Source: Rhodobacteraceae bacterium Alg238-R152 (GTDB lineage: Bacteria; Pseudomonadota; Alphaproteobacteria; Rhodobacterales; Rhodobacteraceae). Taken from it: a DNA stretch of 64,000 nucleotides. Under the pieces are notes generated by a model. It worked only from the letters and a program-made list of their open reading frames with translations, was not told the DNA's origin and made no database searches. The position numbers were made by a program, and so were the translations under genes. The DNA is taken from contig UNRJ01000004.1 in NCBI GenBank assembly GCA_900537125.1, forward strand, positions 310,001-374,000, read 5' to 3'. Each line of letters begins with the position of its first letter. Positions within the stretch are counted from its first letter, which is position 1. Of the stretch, positions 1-7,896 are shown piece after piece.

Positions 1-1
1 T

Positions 2-415
2 TTGGCGCTGATAGACGCGGTGAAATCCGGTTTGATTGACACAATATCCTCGATGCACACACCGCAGGATGAGGAAAGCAAGCGCCTTCCGTTTGAAGAA
101 GCAGCCTCCGGTGCGGTGGGGCTGGAAACCTTGCTGCCAGCGGCGATGCGTCTCTATCACAACGGTGATCTGACCCTGCCGGAGCTGTTCCGCGCCATGG
201 CGCTGAACCCAGCCAAACGGCTGGGACTCAACAGTGGCCGGTTGCACGTGGGTGCGCCTGCGGATCTGGTGTTGTTTGATGCGGATGCGCCGTTTGTGCT
301 GGATCGTTTTAAGCTGAAATCAAAATCCAAGAACACGCCGTTTGACGGCGCCCGCCTGCAGGGTAAGGTGCTGGCAACTTACGTGGCCGGTGCGGCCGTT
401 TACCGGAGAGATTGA
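2..415 (+). CDS. pyrC: Dihydroorotase, C-terminal part (runs off window start)
   Basis: The reading frame is open at the left edge, so only about 137 C-terminal residues are seen. They match the end of the amidohydrolase-superfamily dihydroorotase, which cyclises N-carbamoyl-aspartate in pyrimidine synthesis. The segment DTISSMHTPQDEESK near the start fits the region after the last metal-binding part of the barrel. The C-terminal GRLHVGAPADLVLFD followed by a small beta domain is the usual amidohydrolase ending. The stop overlaps the next start by one base (TGATG), so it is translationally coupled to plsY, a common arrangement in Rhodobacteraceae. PyrC type versus the inactive PyrC-like subunit cannot be decided without the N-terminal HxH motif. 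Confidence 0.85.
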   Translation: MALIDAVKSGLIDTISSMHTPQDEESKRLPFEEAASGAVGLETLLPAAMRLYHNGDLTLPELFRAMALNPAKRLGLNSGRLHVGAPADLVLFDADAPFVLDRFKLKSKSKNTPFDGARLQGKVLATYVAGAAVYRRD

Positions 416-1026
416 TGCCCGTCTTGGAAACTGCGTTGCCTGCCCTGCTGCTTTGGGCGGTTGTTGGCTATGTCTTGGGGTCGATCCCCTTTGGCATGGT
501 TTTGTCCAAGGTCATGGGCCTGGGCAACCTGCGCGAAATTGGCTCAGGCAATATTGGCGCAACCAATGTTCTGCGCACTGGCTCCAAAAAGGCGGCTGCG
601 TTCACTTTGATCCTAGACGGTGGCAAAGGCGCGGTTGCCGTCCTTCTGGCGCGAGCGATGGCCGGGGAAGATGCAGCACAGCTTGCGGGGTTGGCCGCCT
701 TTTTGGGACATTGCTATCCGGTTTGGCTCAAGTTCAAAGGCGGCAAAGGTGTCGCGACGTTCCTTGGCCTTATGCTGGCACTGGCCTGGCCGGTGGGCAT
801 TGCCTGTTGCCTGACATGGTTGGCTACAGCGGCAGCGAGCCGGATTTCCTCGCTGTCTGCGTTGGTGGCCGCGGCCTCTGGCGCCGTTTGGATGCTGGTG
901 TTTGGTTATAGCGATGCGGCCGCACTTGCGGCTTTGTTGGCCCTGATTGTATTTGCCCGTCATCACGAAAATATCACCCGTCTGCGCGCGGGCGCTGAGC
1001 CGAAAATCGGTGTCAAAAAGACCTAA
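415..1026 (+). CDS. plsY: Glycerol-3-phosphate acyltransferase PlsY
   Basis: A 203-residue integral membrane enzyme that transfers an acyl group from acyl-phosphate to glycerol-3-phosphate, the first step of phospholipid synthesis. Visible family motifs are GSIPFG near residue 20, the segment GSGNIGATNVLR near residue 45 (phosphate binding) and KFKGGKGVAT near residue 105. Several hydrophobic helices run through the protein. I chose the ATG at 415, which overlaps the pyrC stop (TGATG); a TTG one codon earlier is possible but has no advantage. Length and motifs are normal for the family. Confidence 0.95.
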   Translation: MPVLETALPALLLWAVVGYVLGSIPFGMVLSKVMGLGNLREIGSGNIGATNVLRTGSKKAAAFTLILDGGKGAVAVLLARAMAGEDAAQLAGLAAFLGHCYPVWLKFKGGKGVATFLGLMLALAWPVGIACCLTWLATAAASRISSLSALVAAASGAVWMLVFGYSDAAALAALLALIVFARHHENITRLRAGAEPKIGVKKT

Positions 1027-1050
1027 CCCTCTTTGCCCGGAACAACGCGC

Positions 1051-1434
1051 TTAAGTGTCAATCTCAGCAAACACACGCTTTGCCACGCGAAAACACTCCA
1101 ACGCCTGGGGTACGCCGCAGTAAATCCCAATCACGTGGATGATGGATTGCACCTCATCTTTGCTTACCCCATTGGACAGCGCACCGCGCAAGTGAATCTC
1201 CCATTCGGTCATTTTGCCCAGCGCAGCAATCATCGACAGATTCATCATAGAGCGGGTTTTGGCATCAATGGTGTCATCTCCCCAGCCAAACCCCCAGCAC
1301 CACGCGGTCATGGCTTCCTGAAACGGGCGGTGAAACTCGTCAGCATTGTCCAGCGTGTTTTGCACATACTCCGCCCCAAGTGTTGCTTTGCGGGCCGCCA
1401 ATCCCTTTAGAAACATGTCTTCGTCCAGGCTCAT
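1051..1434 (-). CDS. Carboxymuconolactone decarboxylase / AhpD-like protein
   Basis: A 127-residue protein of the carboxymuconolactone decarboxylase family. The segments TRSMMNLSMIAALGK, EIHLRGALSNG and the helix after VSKDEVQ match the CMD core, in particular 4-carboxymuconolactone decarboxylase (ring-cleavage pathway) rather than the peroxidase AhpD, because no CxxC is present. The start at 1434 is set by a strong GGAGGA Shine-Dalgarno six bases upstream. A longer reading frame upstream runs through the tRNA gene and is not real. No other protocatechuate-pathway gene is adjacent, so the substrate is unproven. Confidence 0.8.
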   Translation of the reverse strand: MSLDEDMFLKGLAARKATLGAEYVQNTLDNADEFHRPFQEAMTAWCWGFGWGDDTIDAKTRSMMNLSMIAALGKMTEWEIHLRGALSNGVSKDEVQSIIHVIGIYCGVPQALECFRVAKRVFAEIDT

Positions 1435-1613
1435 ATCGTGTCCTCCATTGCCGCGCAGACCGCGCATTTTGTTCAAACCATACTCAAGAGACCATGGTGC
1501 GGCGAGGTTTGATTGGCCACGTGGGAAACCCTGCCAATATTTCGCGATCAAAAACCGAATTTCATGGGTTTTGGCCCTTGTGCCCGATGGATGTGCCAAA
1601 TATACGGGTCGAC

Positions 1614-1703
1614 GGAGACGTGGCCGAGTGGTCGAAGGCGCTCCCCTGCTAAGGGAGTATACCGGGAACGGTATCGAGGGTTCGAATCCCTTCGTCTCCG
1701 CCA
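1614..1703 (+). tRNA. tRNA-Ser (anticodon GCT)
   Basis: A class II tRNA with a long variable arm. The acceptor stem GGAGACG (1614-1620) pairs with CGTCTCC (1693-1699), followed by discriminator G and an encoded CCA (1701-1703). The anticodon stem CTCCC/GGGAG encloses the loop with GCT at 1648-1650, reading AGC/AGU. The T arm carries GGTTCGAATCC. The accessory genes to the right suggest its 3' end is an integration site. Confidence 0.97.
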
Positions 1704-1813
1704 TTATCCTTTGTTTTTACTGGATAAATTGGCAACTTGGGACTCATACCCCACAAAGTACCCCACAAAAATTCTGCGCTCACACATGTCTCACTCAACT
1801 AGACTTCGATGCG

Positions 1814-2320
1814 CTAGATTTCCAATTTTAGCTGGGTTGCAGTTTCATCTAGAAAAGACACGGCCTTATAGATTAAAGCTTCGAGGAAGTGATCGTTTCC
1901 GTCTAGATCAGTCACAACAAGTTGCTCAACTCCACCGAAACGTCCCGCCCCGTATTTGCCTTGGCCAAATCTGATCGCTTGGACTCCAGTGTCGCCAGAA
2001 CCGTTTACTGCGGGACTGTGTGCCGTTAGCAAAGCGTGCTTATTTGCCTTGGCGATATCACGAACTAGTGCGAACTCCGGGCACAATTTAGCAAGCCCAG
2101 CTTTGAATGCGGCATCCCCAGTACCTTTAACCTCAGTCAACTCTAGCTCGGAGAATGCGTCGAGGCCTTGGTTCTCTGCCTCGTGCAGTATGTGGGCGGT
2201 ATATGCATCAACAGCCGAAATTGCATTGAAACCTTTACTTAGGTCAGAAAAGTTCTCAGCCAAATCATGTAGGTTCGGCTGCAAAATACTGTCTCTAAAA
2301 TCTTTCAGGGGCATTGCCAT
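1814..2320 (-). CDS. Hypothetical island protein, alpha-helical, with a KANKH-type motif
   Basis: A 168-residue soluble protein with no named family that I recognise with certainty. It is rich in predicted helices and contains FALVRDIAKANKHALL around residues 88-103. That resembles the (D/N)xANxxKH segment seen in many small helical, HEPN-like proteins of phages and islands; this likeness is suggestive only. The start at 2320 (ATGGCAATG) is chosen because a GAGGA sequence lies at the right distance. A TTG at 2341 is the alternative. It faces the tRNA gene at the left edge of the island. Confidence 0.65.
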   Translation of the reverse strand: MAMPLKDFRDSILQPNLHDLAENFSDLSKGFNAISAVDAYTAHILHEAENQGLDAFSELELTEVKGTGDAAFKAGLAKLCPEFALVRDIAKANKHALLTAHSPAVNGSGDTGVQAIRFGQGKYGAGRFGGVEQLVVTDLDGNDHFLEALIYKAVSFLDETATQLKLEI

Positions 2321-2477
2321 GACAGAACCATTCCTCAGCAAAGATCACTCCAGAAATCTACTTTGCGGTTTTGCATGAAGCAAACAAGCAAAATTGGAAT
2401 CTTACGATTGTGTTCCCGCCGCTAGTTTGAAGTCGTAGCAACAACACAACTGGCTGCAAAACGAGCCGCCGCGCAGT

Positions 2478-3128
2478 TTACTCCGCTCCAGTCTCAAACA
2501 AAGTCGCAGAATCATCCAGGGACAAGAGATGCGAGTATTTGCGTATAAAAGCTCGTGTCGCTTGATCTTCACACCACTCAATTTCCAGTCGCTTGCGGTT
2601 GTACGTTCGCCACCACATGCCTTTGGGCTTTGAGGCGATGAAGTGAGCTGTTCCGGGTTCTCCGCCCAGAGCCATGCGCAATTTATTTGCACGCCTTAGC
2701 ATCCGGTCGTGGCGGTCTTCTGACTGACTTCCATAGGCAACGGAATAACAATGCCGACAAAGGAAATAGCGGCCTCCCGCAAACAACTTACCAACGCGAT
2801 GCCCGCAGGATTGGCCATTCACAATGCCGGGACAGCAAAAATACGGGCGCTGACCACCAAAGTTACATGCAATGCGCACCAACGGTACATACTGCGTGAC
2901 GGCCTCCCAGTCGCCACCGTACAGGCGTACTCGATAGTCCAAGACGATTTGTGCCTCATCGGTACGAAACCCAATTTGGGCGACCACTTCACCGTCGCGC
3001 GACCATGTCCATTTACCAGCGCGTCCAGCCTCCAAGCAACCTTGGCGCTTCAGGTGATTAACTTCGAGGGAGCGGCAACTCTCAGCCTTGATATTGCTTG
3101 ACGTGCGTCCTGAACCATAGCCGCCCAT
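2478..3128 (-). CDS. Zinc-ribbon hypothetical protein of island type
   Basis: A 216-residue protein beginning MGGYGSGR, a start shared by a widespread family of uncharacterised alphaproteobacterial island proteins. A metal-binding section contains CC at residues 98-99, CGHR at 108-111 and CRHC at 124-127, consistent with one or two treble-clef or ribbon knuckles. The following SQSE-R-R-A-K-R stretch is also typical of this family. An AGAGGTG Shine-Dalgarno precedes the ATG at 3128. Function is unknown; binding of nucleic acid would be a guess from the zinc knuckles and basic C-terminal half. Confidence 0.75.
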   Translation of the reverse strand: MGGYGSGRTSSNIKAESCRSLEVNHLKRQGCLEAGRAGKWTWSRDGEVVAQIGFRTDEAQIVLDYRVRLYGGDWEAVTQYVPLVRIACNFGGQRPYFCCPGIVNGQSCGHRVGKLFAGGRYFLCRHCYSVAYGSQSEDRHDRMLRRANKLRMALGGEPGTAHFIASKPKGMWWRTYNRKRLEIEWCEDQATRAFIRKYSHLLSLDDSATLFETGAE

Positions 3129-3347
3129 TTATTCACCTCTCAACTTTTCCGAAATCTACAGCGAACTTTGGGCATCAGTTAGAGATCAAAGCTCCAAAAC
3201 TGTTTGCTTACCCATTGTTACAAGGTGCAGTTTAAATATTTGGACCGTGTCCGACGCTGACGCGACAACCAAAGAAAATGGCTGAAACTCCAAAGGCCGC
3301 TTAGCGGCGACACAATACATAGTACTATGAAAAGTGGAGGAAAAAAT

Positions 3348-3737
3348 ATGCTCAAGTGGATTACCCGTCTGCTTCTCGTCAGCGTGCTCGGATTTGGAGG
3401 GTATGTAGCATACGATTTTTACAAGGCAGATTTTCACAACATGCCAGCGCACCCTGAAAACTCATTCGCTCTACCGTTCACAATCGGACTTAAAGCGATT
3501 GTTATCGATCAAGGGCCGAGAGACAGGAATAGGCGTTACATAGGTGCAACTTTCAAAGTCCCAAGCTGGATGGAGGATACTTGGTCATTTTGCTACGCCC
3601 CCACTGAAGAAGAAGAACAAGCAGTTCGGAGTTCTGAAGACCAAGACCTCAACCATGCACGGTTAGTCGCATTTTGTACTGTAGATATCGACGGAAAAAA
3701 GATCCCAAGAGGGGCCGTTTATTCTGTTCCTAAGTAG
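3348..3737 (+). CDS. Small membrane-anchored hypothetical protein
   Basis: A 129-residue protein with one N-terminal hydrophobic segment (about residues 4-24), so probably anchored in the inner membrane with a periplasmic domain. The start at 3348 follows a strong GGAGGAAAAAAT; the upstream ATG at 3327 lies before this ribosome site and is less likely. The soluble part has two cysteines that could form a disulfide. I do not recognise the family. The gene is visibly AT-rich compared with the flanking chromosome, in line with horizontal transfer. Confidence 0.65.
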   Translation: MLKWITRLLLVSVLGFGGYVAYDFYKADFHNMPAHPENSFALPFTIGLKAIVIDQGPRDRNRRYIGATFKVPSWMEDTWSFCYAPTEEEEQAVRSSEDQDLNHARLVAFCTVDIDGKKIPRGAVYSVPK

Positions 3738-3815
3738 CGAGTTCATCACCGTTAGACAGTGAACTGTGGATAAACCTCCAATCAATCTTACTCAAACTTT
3801 GGATAAGGTTCCAAA

Positions 3816-4211
3816 ATGACATTCCAAAAAACCATTTTCGCTCCGCTTTTTGCCGCGCTCACTACAGCGTCGGTTGCTAGCGCTGAGCCGTTACAACTTA
3901 CTGGGTTGGCATGTGAGCGTCCCACCCAGTTTGGCACGCAAACTTGGGAGTTTTATGGCGACGTTGCCATTCGCTACTATGAGGATGGCTCCGTTTCTCG
4001 ATTGCCACGTGTTGGAGGCGGCGCATACGAGCGATACGACCGCGAAGGCAATTGGACCGCCATTTACTACTTCTTCGAGCAAGATAATGAACGCTATCTC
4101 CGCATCTTATCTCGGCCCGGCCTAGCCACTCGAGCAGAAAACAAACGCGCGCCGATGGAAAGCGGAGTTTTCCCTTTCAACGGCGAATGCGTCTCACTTG
4201 AAAAGACATGA
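3816..4211 (+). CDS. Small exported hypothetical protein
   Basis: A 131-residue protein with a classical signal peptide (basic start, hydrophobic core, ASA cleavage box near residue 23). The mature part is about 108 residues with two cysteines (in LACERP and GECVS) that probably form a disulfide across the domain. An AAGG Shine-Dalgarno lies seven bases before the ATG. No family recognised. It sits 78 bases after the membrane-anchored gene on the same strand, so the two may be co-transcribed. Confidence 0.65.
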   Translation: MTFQKTIFAPLFAALTTASVASAEPLQLTGLACERPTQFGTQTWEFYGDVAIRYYEDGSVSRLPRVGGGAYERYDREGNWTAIYYFFEQDNERYLRILSRPGLATRAENKRAPMESGVFPFNGECVSLEKT

Positions 4212-4346
4212 TCGAGCATCGGAGCGTGAGTAGTCTGAGTGGTAGATATTAGTGACCCATATCGGTACCCAAGCCCATGTTCTATTTCGGCATGACGGGT
4301 ACCAACGTGGACCCAGAGCAAGGCCTTGGGTATCGAGGTGGTCCCG

Positions 4347-4769
4347 TCAGCTTGCGTCACGGGTACTCTGCTGGGGCGCGTCTTGTTTTTGGGGCCGCCA
4401 GTGTCGCCACTCATTCGTCGCCAATTGTACGCCTGTCGCCACTTGAGTGCGCTTCGTGGTTAGTCGCCATTCATGGGCGCGGCGATGGTACCAATTGCCC
4501 TGAGATTGCAGCACAATGAATCCTTTCTCCTGAAGCTCGACAAAGGCGCGCTGGGCGGTGCCTTTTGATATGCCCAGCGCCTTTACCGCTTCATTCATGG
4601 AAAGCCTTACGTTGCCATTATTACCACCGTGGTAGCGCGTATGAAGCTCAAACCACACCTTCATGGCAGCCCCCGAAAGGGACCGCCAAGCTGGTGATCT
4701 AAGCATGGAATACTGAAGATTGACGTACTGCCCATCTCCATTTCCATGCTTGTCTTTTCTGCGTGCCAT
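4347..4769 (-). CDS. Winged-helix DNA-binding protein, island type
   Basis: A 140-residue protein. The central part (about residues 20-85) reads as a winged helix: LSGAAMKVWFEL, then SMNEAVKALGISKGTAQRAF as helix-turn-helix, then a wing with GFIVLQSQG. Similar small proteins sit near integrases and replication genes in alphaproteobacterial islands and plasmids. The start at 4769 is chosen from MARRKDKHG and a GGGGGC sequence upstream; a longer frame to 4811 exists. The role is likely regulatory or replication-related, by fold only. Confidence 0.65.
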   Translation of the reverse strand: MARRKDKHGNGDGQYVNLQYSMLRSPAWRSLSGAAMKVWFELHTRYHGGNNGNVRLSMNEAVKALGISKGTAQRAFVELQEKGFIVLQSQGNWYHRRAHEWRLTTKRTQVATGVQLATNEWRHWRPQKQDAPQQSTRDAS

Positions 4770-4884
4770 TAGCAGTGCCCCCTGTGCAATCCCCGGATAG
4801 TTCGCACCCAATGGTCAGGGAGGTTGCGCTTGTGCTTCAACCGTCGTTCAAATGGCGTCAGTGGGGGCTGGTAACGACGCGCTA

Positions 4885-5197
4885 TCACAGAGCACCGCCT
4901 TCATCAGAGATACGCTCAACCTTGGCATCAATGAAGTACACGCCAAATTTTGCGCGGTCTGTCGCTGTGTCATTTTCAAACATCTCTTTGGCAATTGGCA
5001 CATGATATTGATGGCGCAAGGTGCAAACCTTGTCGGATATTCGCACCGGGCTTGCGCAATAAACCGGCTGTTCTAGCAGAGCGTCCAGAATGATGCGGTT
5101 GCCTTTCGCGATAGTGATTTCATGCATATTGCCGTCATGCGCGGTGATTTTGTAACGCGCTGGCGCACCGTTTGTTGGCAAGTCTCGCCAAGCCTTG
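4885..5197 (-). pseudogene. Winged-helix-like island protein, 5' end cut by an IS element
   Basis: An open frame of about 104 codons whose upstream end runs straight into the terminal inverted repeat of the IS element; the first residues of any longer frame would be IS sequence. The remaining part has YKITAHDGNMHEI and RISDKVCTLRHQY, which resembles small helix-turn-helix proteins found in Rhodobacteraceae islands. It is therefore read as the 3' part of a broken gene, with the 5' part lost or displaced. No matching 5' half is seen on the other side of the IS element. Confidence 0.55.
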
Positions 5198-5231
5198 TGA
5201 GCAGCCCCTCTTGAGTGGTCCATTTTGAAAG

Positions 5232-6047
5232 TTAGTGCATTGTCGGTCTTTGGTCCATCGGGACGGTGGTCTCTGGCGCAGGTGGGCGGTATCCCAGAGC
5301 ACTATGTGGTCGTTTGGTGTTGTAGTGGTTCCTCCAGCTTTCGATGATGGTTTGGGCCTCACGAAGCGAGTAGAAGATTTCACCGTTCAGCAATTCGTCT
5401 CGCAAGCGCCCGTTGAAGCTCTCGCAGTATCCGTTCTCCCAGGGCGATCCAGGCTCGATGTATGCCGTCTTGGCCCCAACGGCTTTGATCCAGCTTCTAA
5501 CCGCTTCCGCAACAAACTCGGGGCCGTTGTCTGATCGAATATATGCAGGCACACCCCGAAGAATGAACAGGTCCGTCAGAGCGTCGATGACCTCGGTCGA
5601 GTTCAGCTTTCGCTTAACACGGATCGCCAGGCATTCCCGGCTGTGTTCATCCAGGATGTTCAATGTCCTGAACGCCCTGCCATCCTCGGTCCGATGGTGC
5701 ACGAAATCATACGACCAGACATGATTGCGATATTCGGGGCGTAGCCGAACACAAGATCCATCGTTCAGCCACAGCCGCCCCTTCTTCGGTTGTTTCATTG
5801 GCACTTTCAGCCCCTCACGTCGCCACAGGCGTTCGACACGCTTGTCATTCACCTGCCAGCCCGCATCTCTCAGCAAAGCTGCAATCCGGCGATAACCATA
5901 TCGACCATACTGGCGAGTCAGCTCGATCATGTCTGCAACCAGGCGGTCTTCATCGGCACGCCCCTGTGGTAATCGCCGTTGCGTGGATCGGTGTTGACCC
6001 AAGACGCGACAAACGCGACGTTCGGAAACGTTCATCTGGCTACGCAC
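5232..6047 (-). CDS. IS3-family transposase OrfB (DDE catalytic part)
   Basis: The rve-type DDE integrase region is intact: SYDFV (first Asp), RSDNGPEF (second Asp) and [11 protein letters not shown] (Glu), ending with the usual RPHSALGY. The frame stays open upstream of the first ATG ([15 protein letters not shown]), which is the normal IS3 OrfB beginning, so translation is expected as a frameshift fusion with orfA rather than from 6047. It looks capable of encoding an active enzyme. Confidence 0.9.
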   Translation of the reverse strand: MRSQMNVSERRVCRVLGQHRSTQRRLPQGRADEDRLVADMIELTRQYGRYGYRRIAALLRDAGWQVNDKRVERLWRREGLKVPMKQPKKGRLWLNDGSCVRLRPEYRNHVWSYDFVHHRTEDGRAFRTLNILDEHSRECLAIRVKRKLNSTEVIDALTDLFILRGVPAYIRSDNGPEFVAEAVRSWIKAVGAKTAYIEPGSPWENGYCESFNGRLRDELLNGEIFYSLREAQTIIESWRNHYNTKRPHSALGYRPPAPETTVPMDQRPTMH

Positions 6048-6079
6048 AAGGTCGATGCAAGCACGGCGACGCGAGGGGC

Positions 6080-6358
6080 TCAGAAGTTTCCCTTTGCGGC
6101 CTCCGACAGGATCAATTTGTCCAGAGTTAGATCCGATACTGCCCGGCGCAGGCGCTCATTCTCCTTTTGGAGCCGCTTCAGTTCCTTGAGCTGTTCTGTG
6201 CCCATTCCGCCGTACTTCTTCTTCCAGCGATAATAGGTTTGTTCAGTCACACCGATCTGTCGGATCGCATCTATCCGGGGCATGCCTTGCCCCATCAGGA
6301 CTTCAACCTGCCGCAGCTTCACGACAATCTCTTCAGGCTTGGGTCTCTTAATGGCCAT
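6080..6358 (-). CDS. IS3-family transposase OrfA
   Basis: A 92-residue protein with a helix-turn-helix near residues 20-47 ([16 protein letters not shown], then [13 protein letters not shown]) and a leucine-zipper-like tail [18 protein letters not shown]. It binds the element ends and forms the OrfAB fusion by ribosomal slippage. The sequence AAAGGGAAAC just before its stop is a plausible slip site, and the orfB frame is -1 relative to orfA. Confidence 0.9.
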   Translation of the reverse strand: MAIKRPKPEEIVVKLRQVEVLMGQGMPRIDAIRQIGVTEQTYYRWKKKYGGMGTEQLKELKRLQKENERLRRAVSDLTLDKLILSEAAKGNF

Positions 6359-6441
6359 CTCAGGTCCTCCGCTTTCCTAATCATAGGGGCGGACCACTTC
6401 ATTGGGGGACGCTCATTATGGTGCTGGTCATCTGTCTCTCC

Positions 6442-7107
6442 TTAAGTGATCTGGGACTGGTCCAGTTTTGGACAAGCGGCCTGGAACGCCGGATGGCGCT
6501 GAGAATGGTCATAAACGGCGCGGATGCGCGGGTAGGACGTGAGGTCCACGGCAAAGCGGTTGGCGTTGAACACCTGCGGAACCAGACAGACATCTGCCAA
6601 TGTCGGCTGATTTCCAAAGCAAAACGGCCCACCGTTTTGATGCCGCACAAGCAGCTGCTCCAGCCCCTCAAATCCGGCATGTACCCAATGTGCGCACCAC
6701 TGCGATTTGACCTCTTCACTTTGGCCAAGCGGGCCCGTGAGATGCTTTAAAATCCGCAAATTGTTCAGCGGGTGAATGTCACAGGAGATCGACAGGGCAA
6801 ATTCCCGCACTGCCAAAGCCTCTAGCGCATCTTCGGGGATCAGACGGGTCTGCGGATAGGTGACATCAAGCCATTCAATCAACGCCAGAGATTGGGAGAA
6901 AGACTGACTGCCAAAATCAAAAGCAGGCACCAAGCCGCCTGGCGCCACCTTTTGGTAGTCTTCCGTGTTTTGCTCAACAGCGCGCAGGTTCACGTTGGTC
7001 AGCTTTTCGGGCGTCAGCCCCTTGAGTTGCAACGCAATGCGCACCCGATACGACGCGGAAGAAAGCGGGTAGTTGTAGAACGTCACTCCGTCCAAAGATT
7101 GAGACAT
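6442..7107 (-). CDS. Maleylpyruvate/maleylacetoacetate isomerase (zeta-class GST)
   Basis: A 221-residue glutathione-dependent isomerase. The N-terminal thioredoxin fold has SSASYRVRIAL (residues 16-26), the zeta GST glutathione motif where SSCSWRVRIAL is usual, then GGLVPAF and SQSLALIEWLD. The C-terminal helical domain has DIHPLNNLR, a zeta-class hallmark. In the gentisate pathway this step turns maleylpyruvate into fumarylpyruvate (NagL-type); in tyrosine breakdown it would be MaiA. The adjacent fumarylpyruvate-type hydrolase and gentisate dioxygenase remnant favour the gentisate role. The usual Cys in the SSCxW motif is Ala here. Confidence 0.88.
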   Translation of the reverse strand: MSQSLDGVTFYNYPLSSASYRVRIALQLKGLTPEKLTNVNLRAVEQNTEDYQKVAPGGLVPAFDFGSQSFSQSLALIEWLDVTYPQTRLIPEDALEALAVREFALSISCDIHPLNNLRILKHLTGPLGQSEEVKSQWCAHWVHAGFEGLEQLLVRHQNGGPFCFGNQPTLADVCLVPQVFNANRFAVDLTSYPRIRAVYDHSQRHPAFQAACPKLDQSQIT

Positions 7108-7187
7108 GTTGAACTCACAGTTTAAGGCACATAGGAAGGGCGGCTTTACCGGCCCACCCCATCCAAATTGAAAGAGAGAGGCGCAAG

Positions 7188-7892
7188 CTATGCGGGATCC
7201 GAAATTGTCACCTCAAGCGCGGGAAGACCGTCGATGGTGCACACAATGGTGTCACCAGGCACAACCGCGCCCACACCCGCCGGGGTTCCTGTGTAAATCA
7301 AATCACCGGCCTCCAGCGCATAGAACTTTGACAGATCTGCAATGATTTCCCGTACCGACCAGATCAAATCGGCAACGTCTGCCAACTGGCGCGTCTCGCC
7401 ATTAACCGTCAGGGAAATGGCTGCCGCTTCAATGTGTCCCCCATCCGAAACTGGCTGCAATCGGCCCGTCGGGCAGGAGTTTTCGACGTTCTTGCCAGTG
7501 TCCCAGGGACGCCCTTTTTCCCGCGCATCCAGCTGCAAATCACGGCGGGTCATGTCCAATCCGGTGGCGTATCCCCACACATGATCCTTGGCATCATCCT
7601 CTGCGATCTGAAACCCAGCCTTACCAATGGCCACCACCAGTTCGGCTTCATGATGATAGTTTTGGGTTTCGGGAGGATAACGAATATCCAGTCCATCTGT
7701 TGGATCCGCGTTGCGCACCGTTTCAGGCCATTTGGTAAAGAAAAACGGCGGATCACGTTCCGGATCTTTCCCCATTTCTCGCGCATGGGCTTCGTAGTTG
7801 CGACCTACGCAAAACACCCGCCCCACCGGAAACTGATCTCCCGAGGTTGTTTGCAAATAGGTTGTTTGTTTTTCGGGTACGACATTTGTCAT
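7188..7892 (-). CDS. Fumarylpyruvate hydrolase (FAH family, NagK-like)
   Basis: A 234-residue member of the fumarylacetoacetate hydrolase family. Motifs in order: FCVGRNYEAHAREMG, FFFTKWPETV, HHEAELVVAIG (metal-binding Glu residues), GYATGLDMTRRDLQ and the end YTGTPAGVGAV. It would split fumarylpyruvate into fumarate and pyruvate. The ATG at 7892 is preferred over the adjacent GTG at 7895. It follows the stop of the broken gentisate dioxygenase gene by four bases and precedes the isomerase by 80 bases, all on one strand, so this was once one catabolic operon. With the dioxygenase dead, its present substrate is unclear. Confidence 0.87.
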   Translation of the reverse strand: MTNVVPEKQTTYLQTTSGDQFPVGRVFCVGRNYEAHAREMGKDPERDPPFFFTKWPETVRNADPTDGLDIRYPPETQNYHHEAELVVAIGKAGFQIAEDDAKDHVWGYATGLDMTRRDLQLDAREKGRPWDTGKNVENSCPTGRLQPVSDGGHIEAAAISLTVNGETRQLADVADLIWSVREIIADLSKFYALEAGDLIYTGTPAGVGAVVPGDTIVCTIDGLPALEVTISDPA

Positions 7893-7896
7893 CACT

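Larger units (their letters stand above)
5198..6415 (-). mobile_element. IS3-family insertion sequence (IS407/IS51-like), complete
   Basis: About 1218 bases bounded by imperfect inverted repeats: TGAGCAGCCCC then TGAGTGGTCC at the left, and TGAGCGTCCCC then TGAAGTGGTCC at the right on the other strand. It carries orfA and orfB in the arrangement expected for -1 frameshifting. The bases just outside the two ends (CCTTG and TTATG) do not form a target duplication, which suggests a deletion or recombination at one end after insertion. Ends were set by eye. Confidence 0.8.
1704..6441. mobile_element. Putative small genomic island 3' of tRNA-Ser
   Basis: The stretch between the tRNA-Ser 3' end and the gentisate-pathway genes holds unrelated hypothetical genes, a zinc-ribbon island-type protein, two winged-helix-like proteins of the sort found beside integrases, and an IS3-family element. 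The base composition looks more AT-rich than the flanks. No integrase gene and no second copy of the tRNA 3' end could be found by eye, so this may be a remnant whose integrase end was lost, perhaps when the IS element arrived. The boundaries are inferred. Confidence 0.5.

Noticed and set aside
1435..1704. N-terminal extension of the carboxymuconolactone decarboxylase-like gene
   Set aside because: It would read through tRNA-Ser on the opposite strand, and the strong ribosome site is at 1434.
4212..4346. Hairpin-like repeats around GGTACC in the island
   Set aside because: The two GGTACC copies are short and are not flanked by further symmetry; no function can be argued.
1704..6441. Second copy of the tRNA-Ser 3' end as a right attachment site
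   Set aside because: I looked for the TTCGAATCCC and CGTCTCC segments to the right and found none near the IS element or before the isomerase gene.
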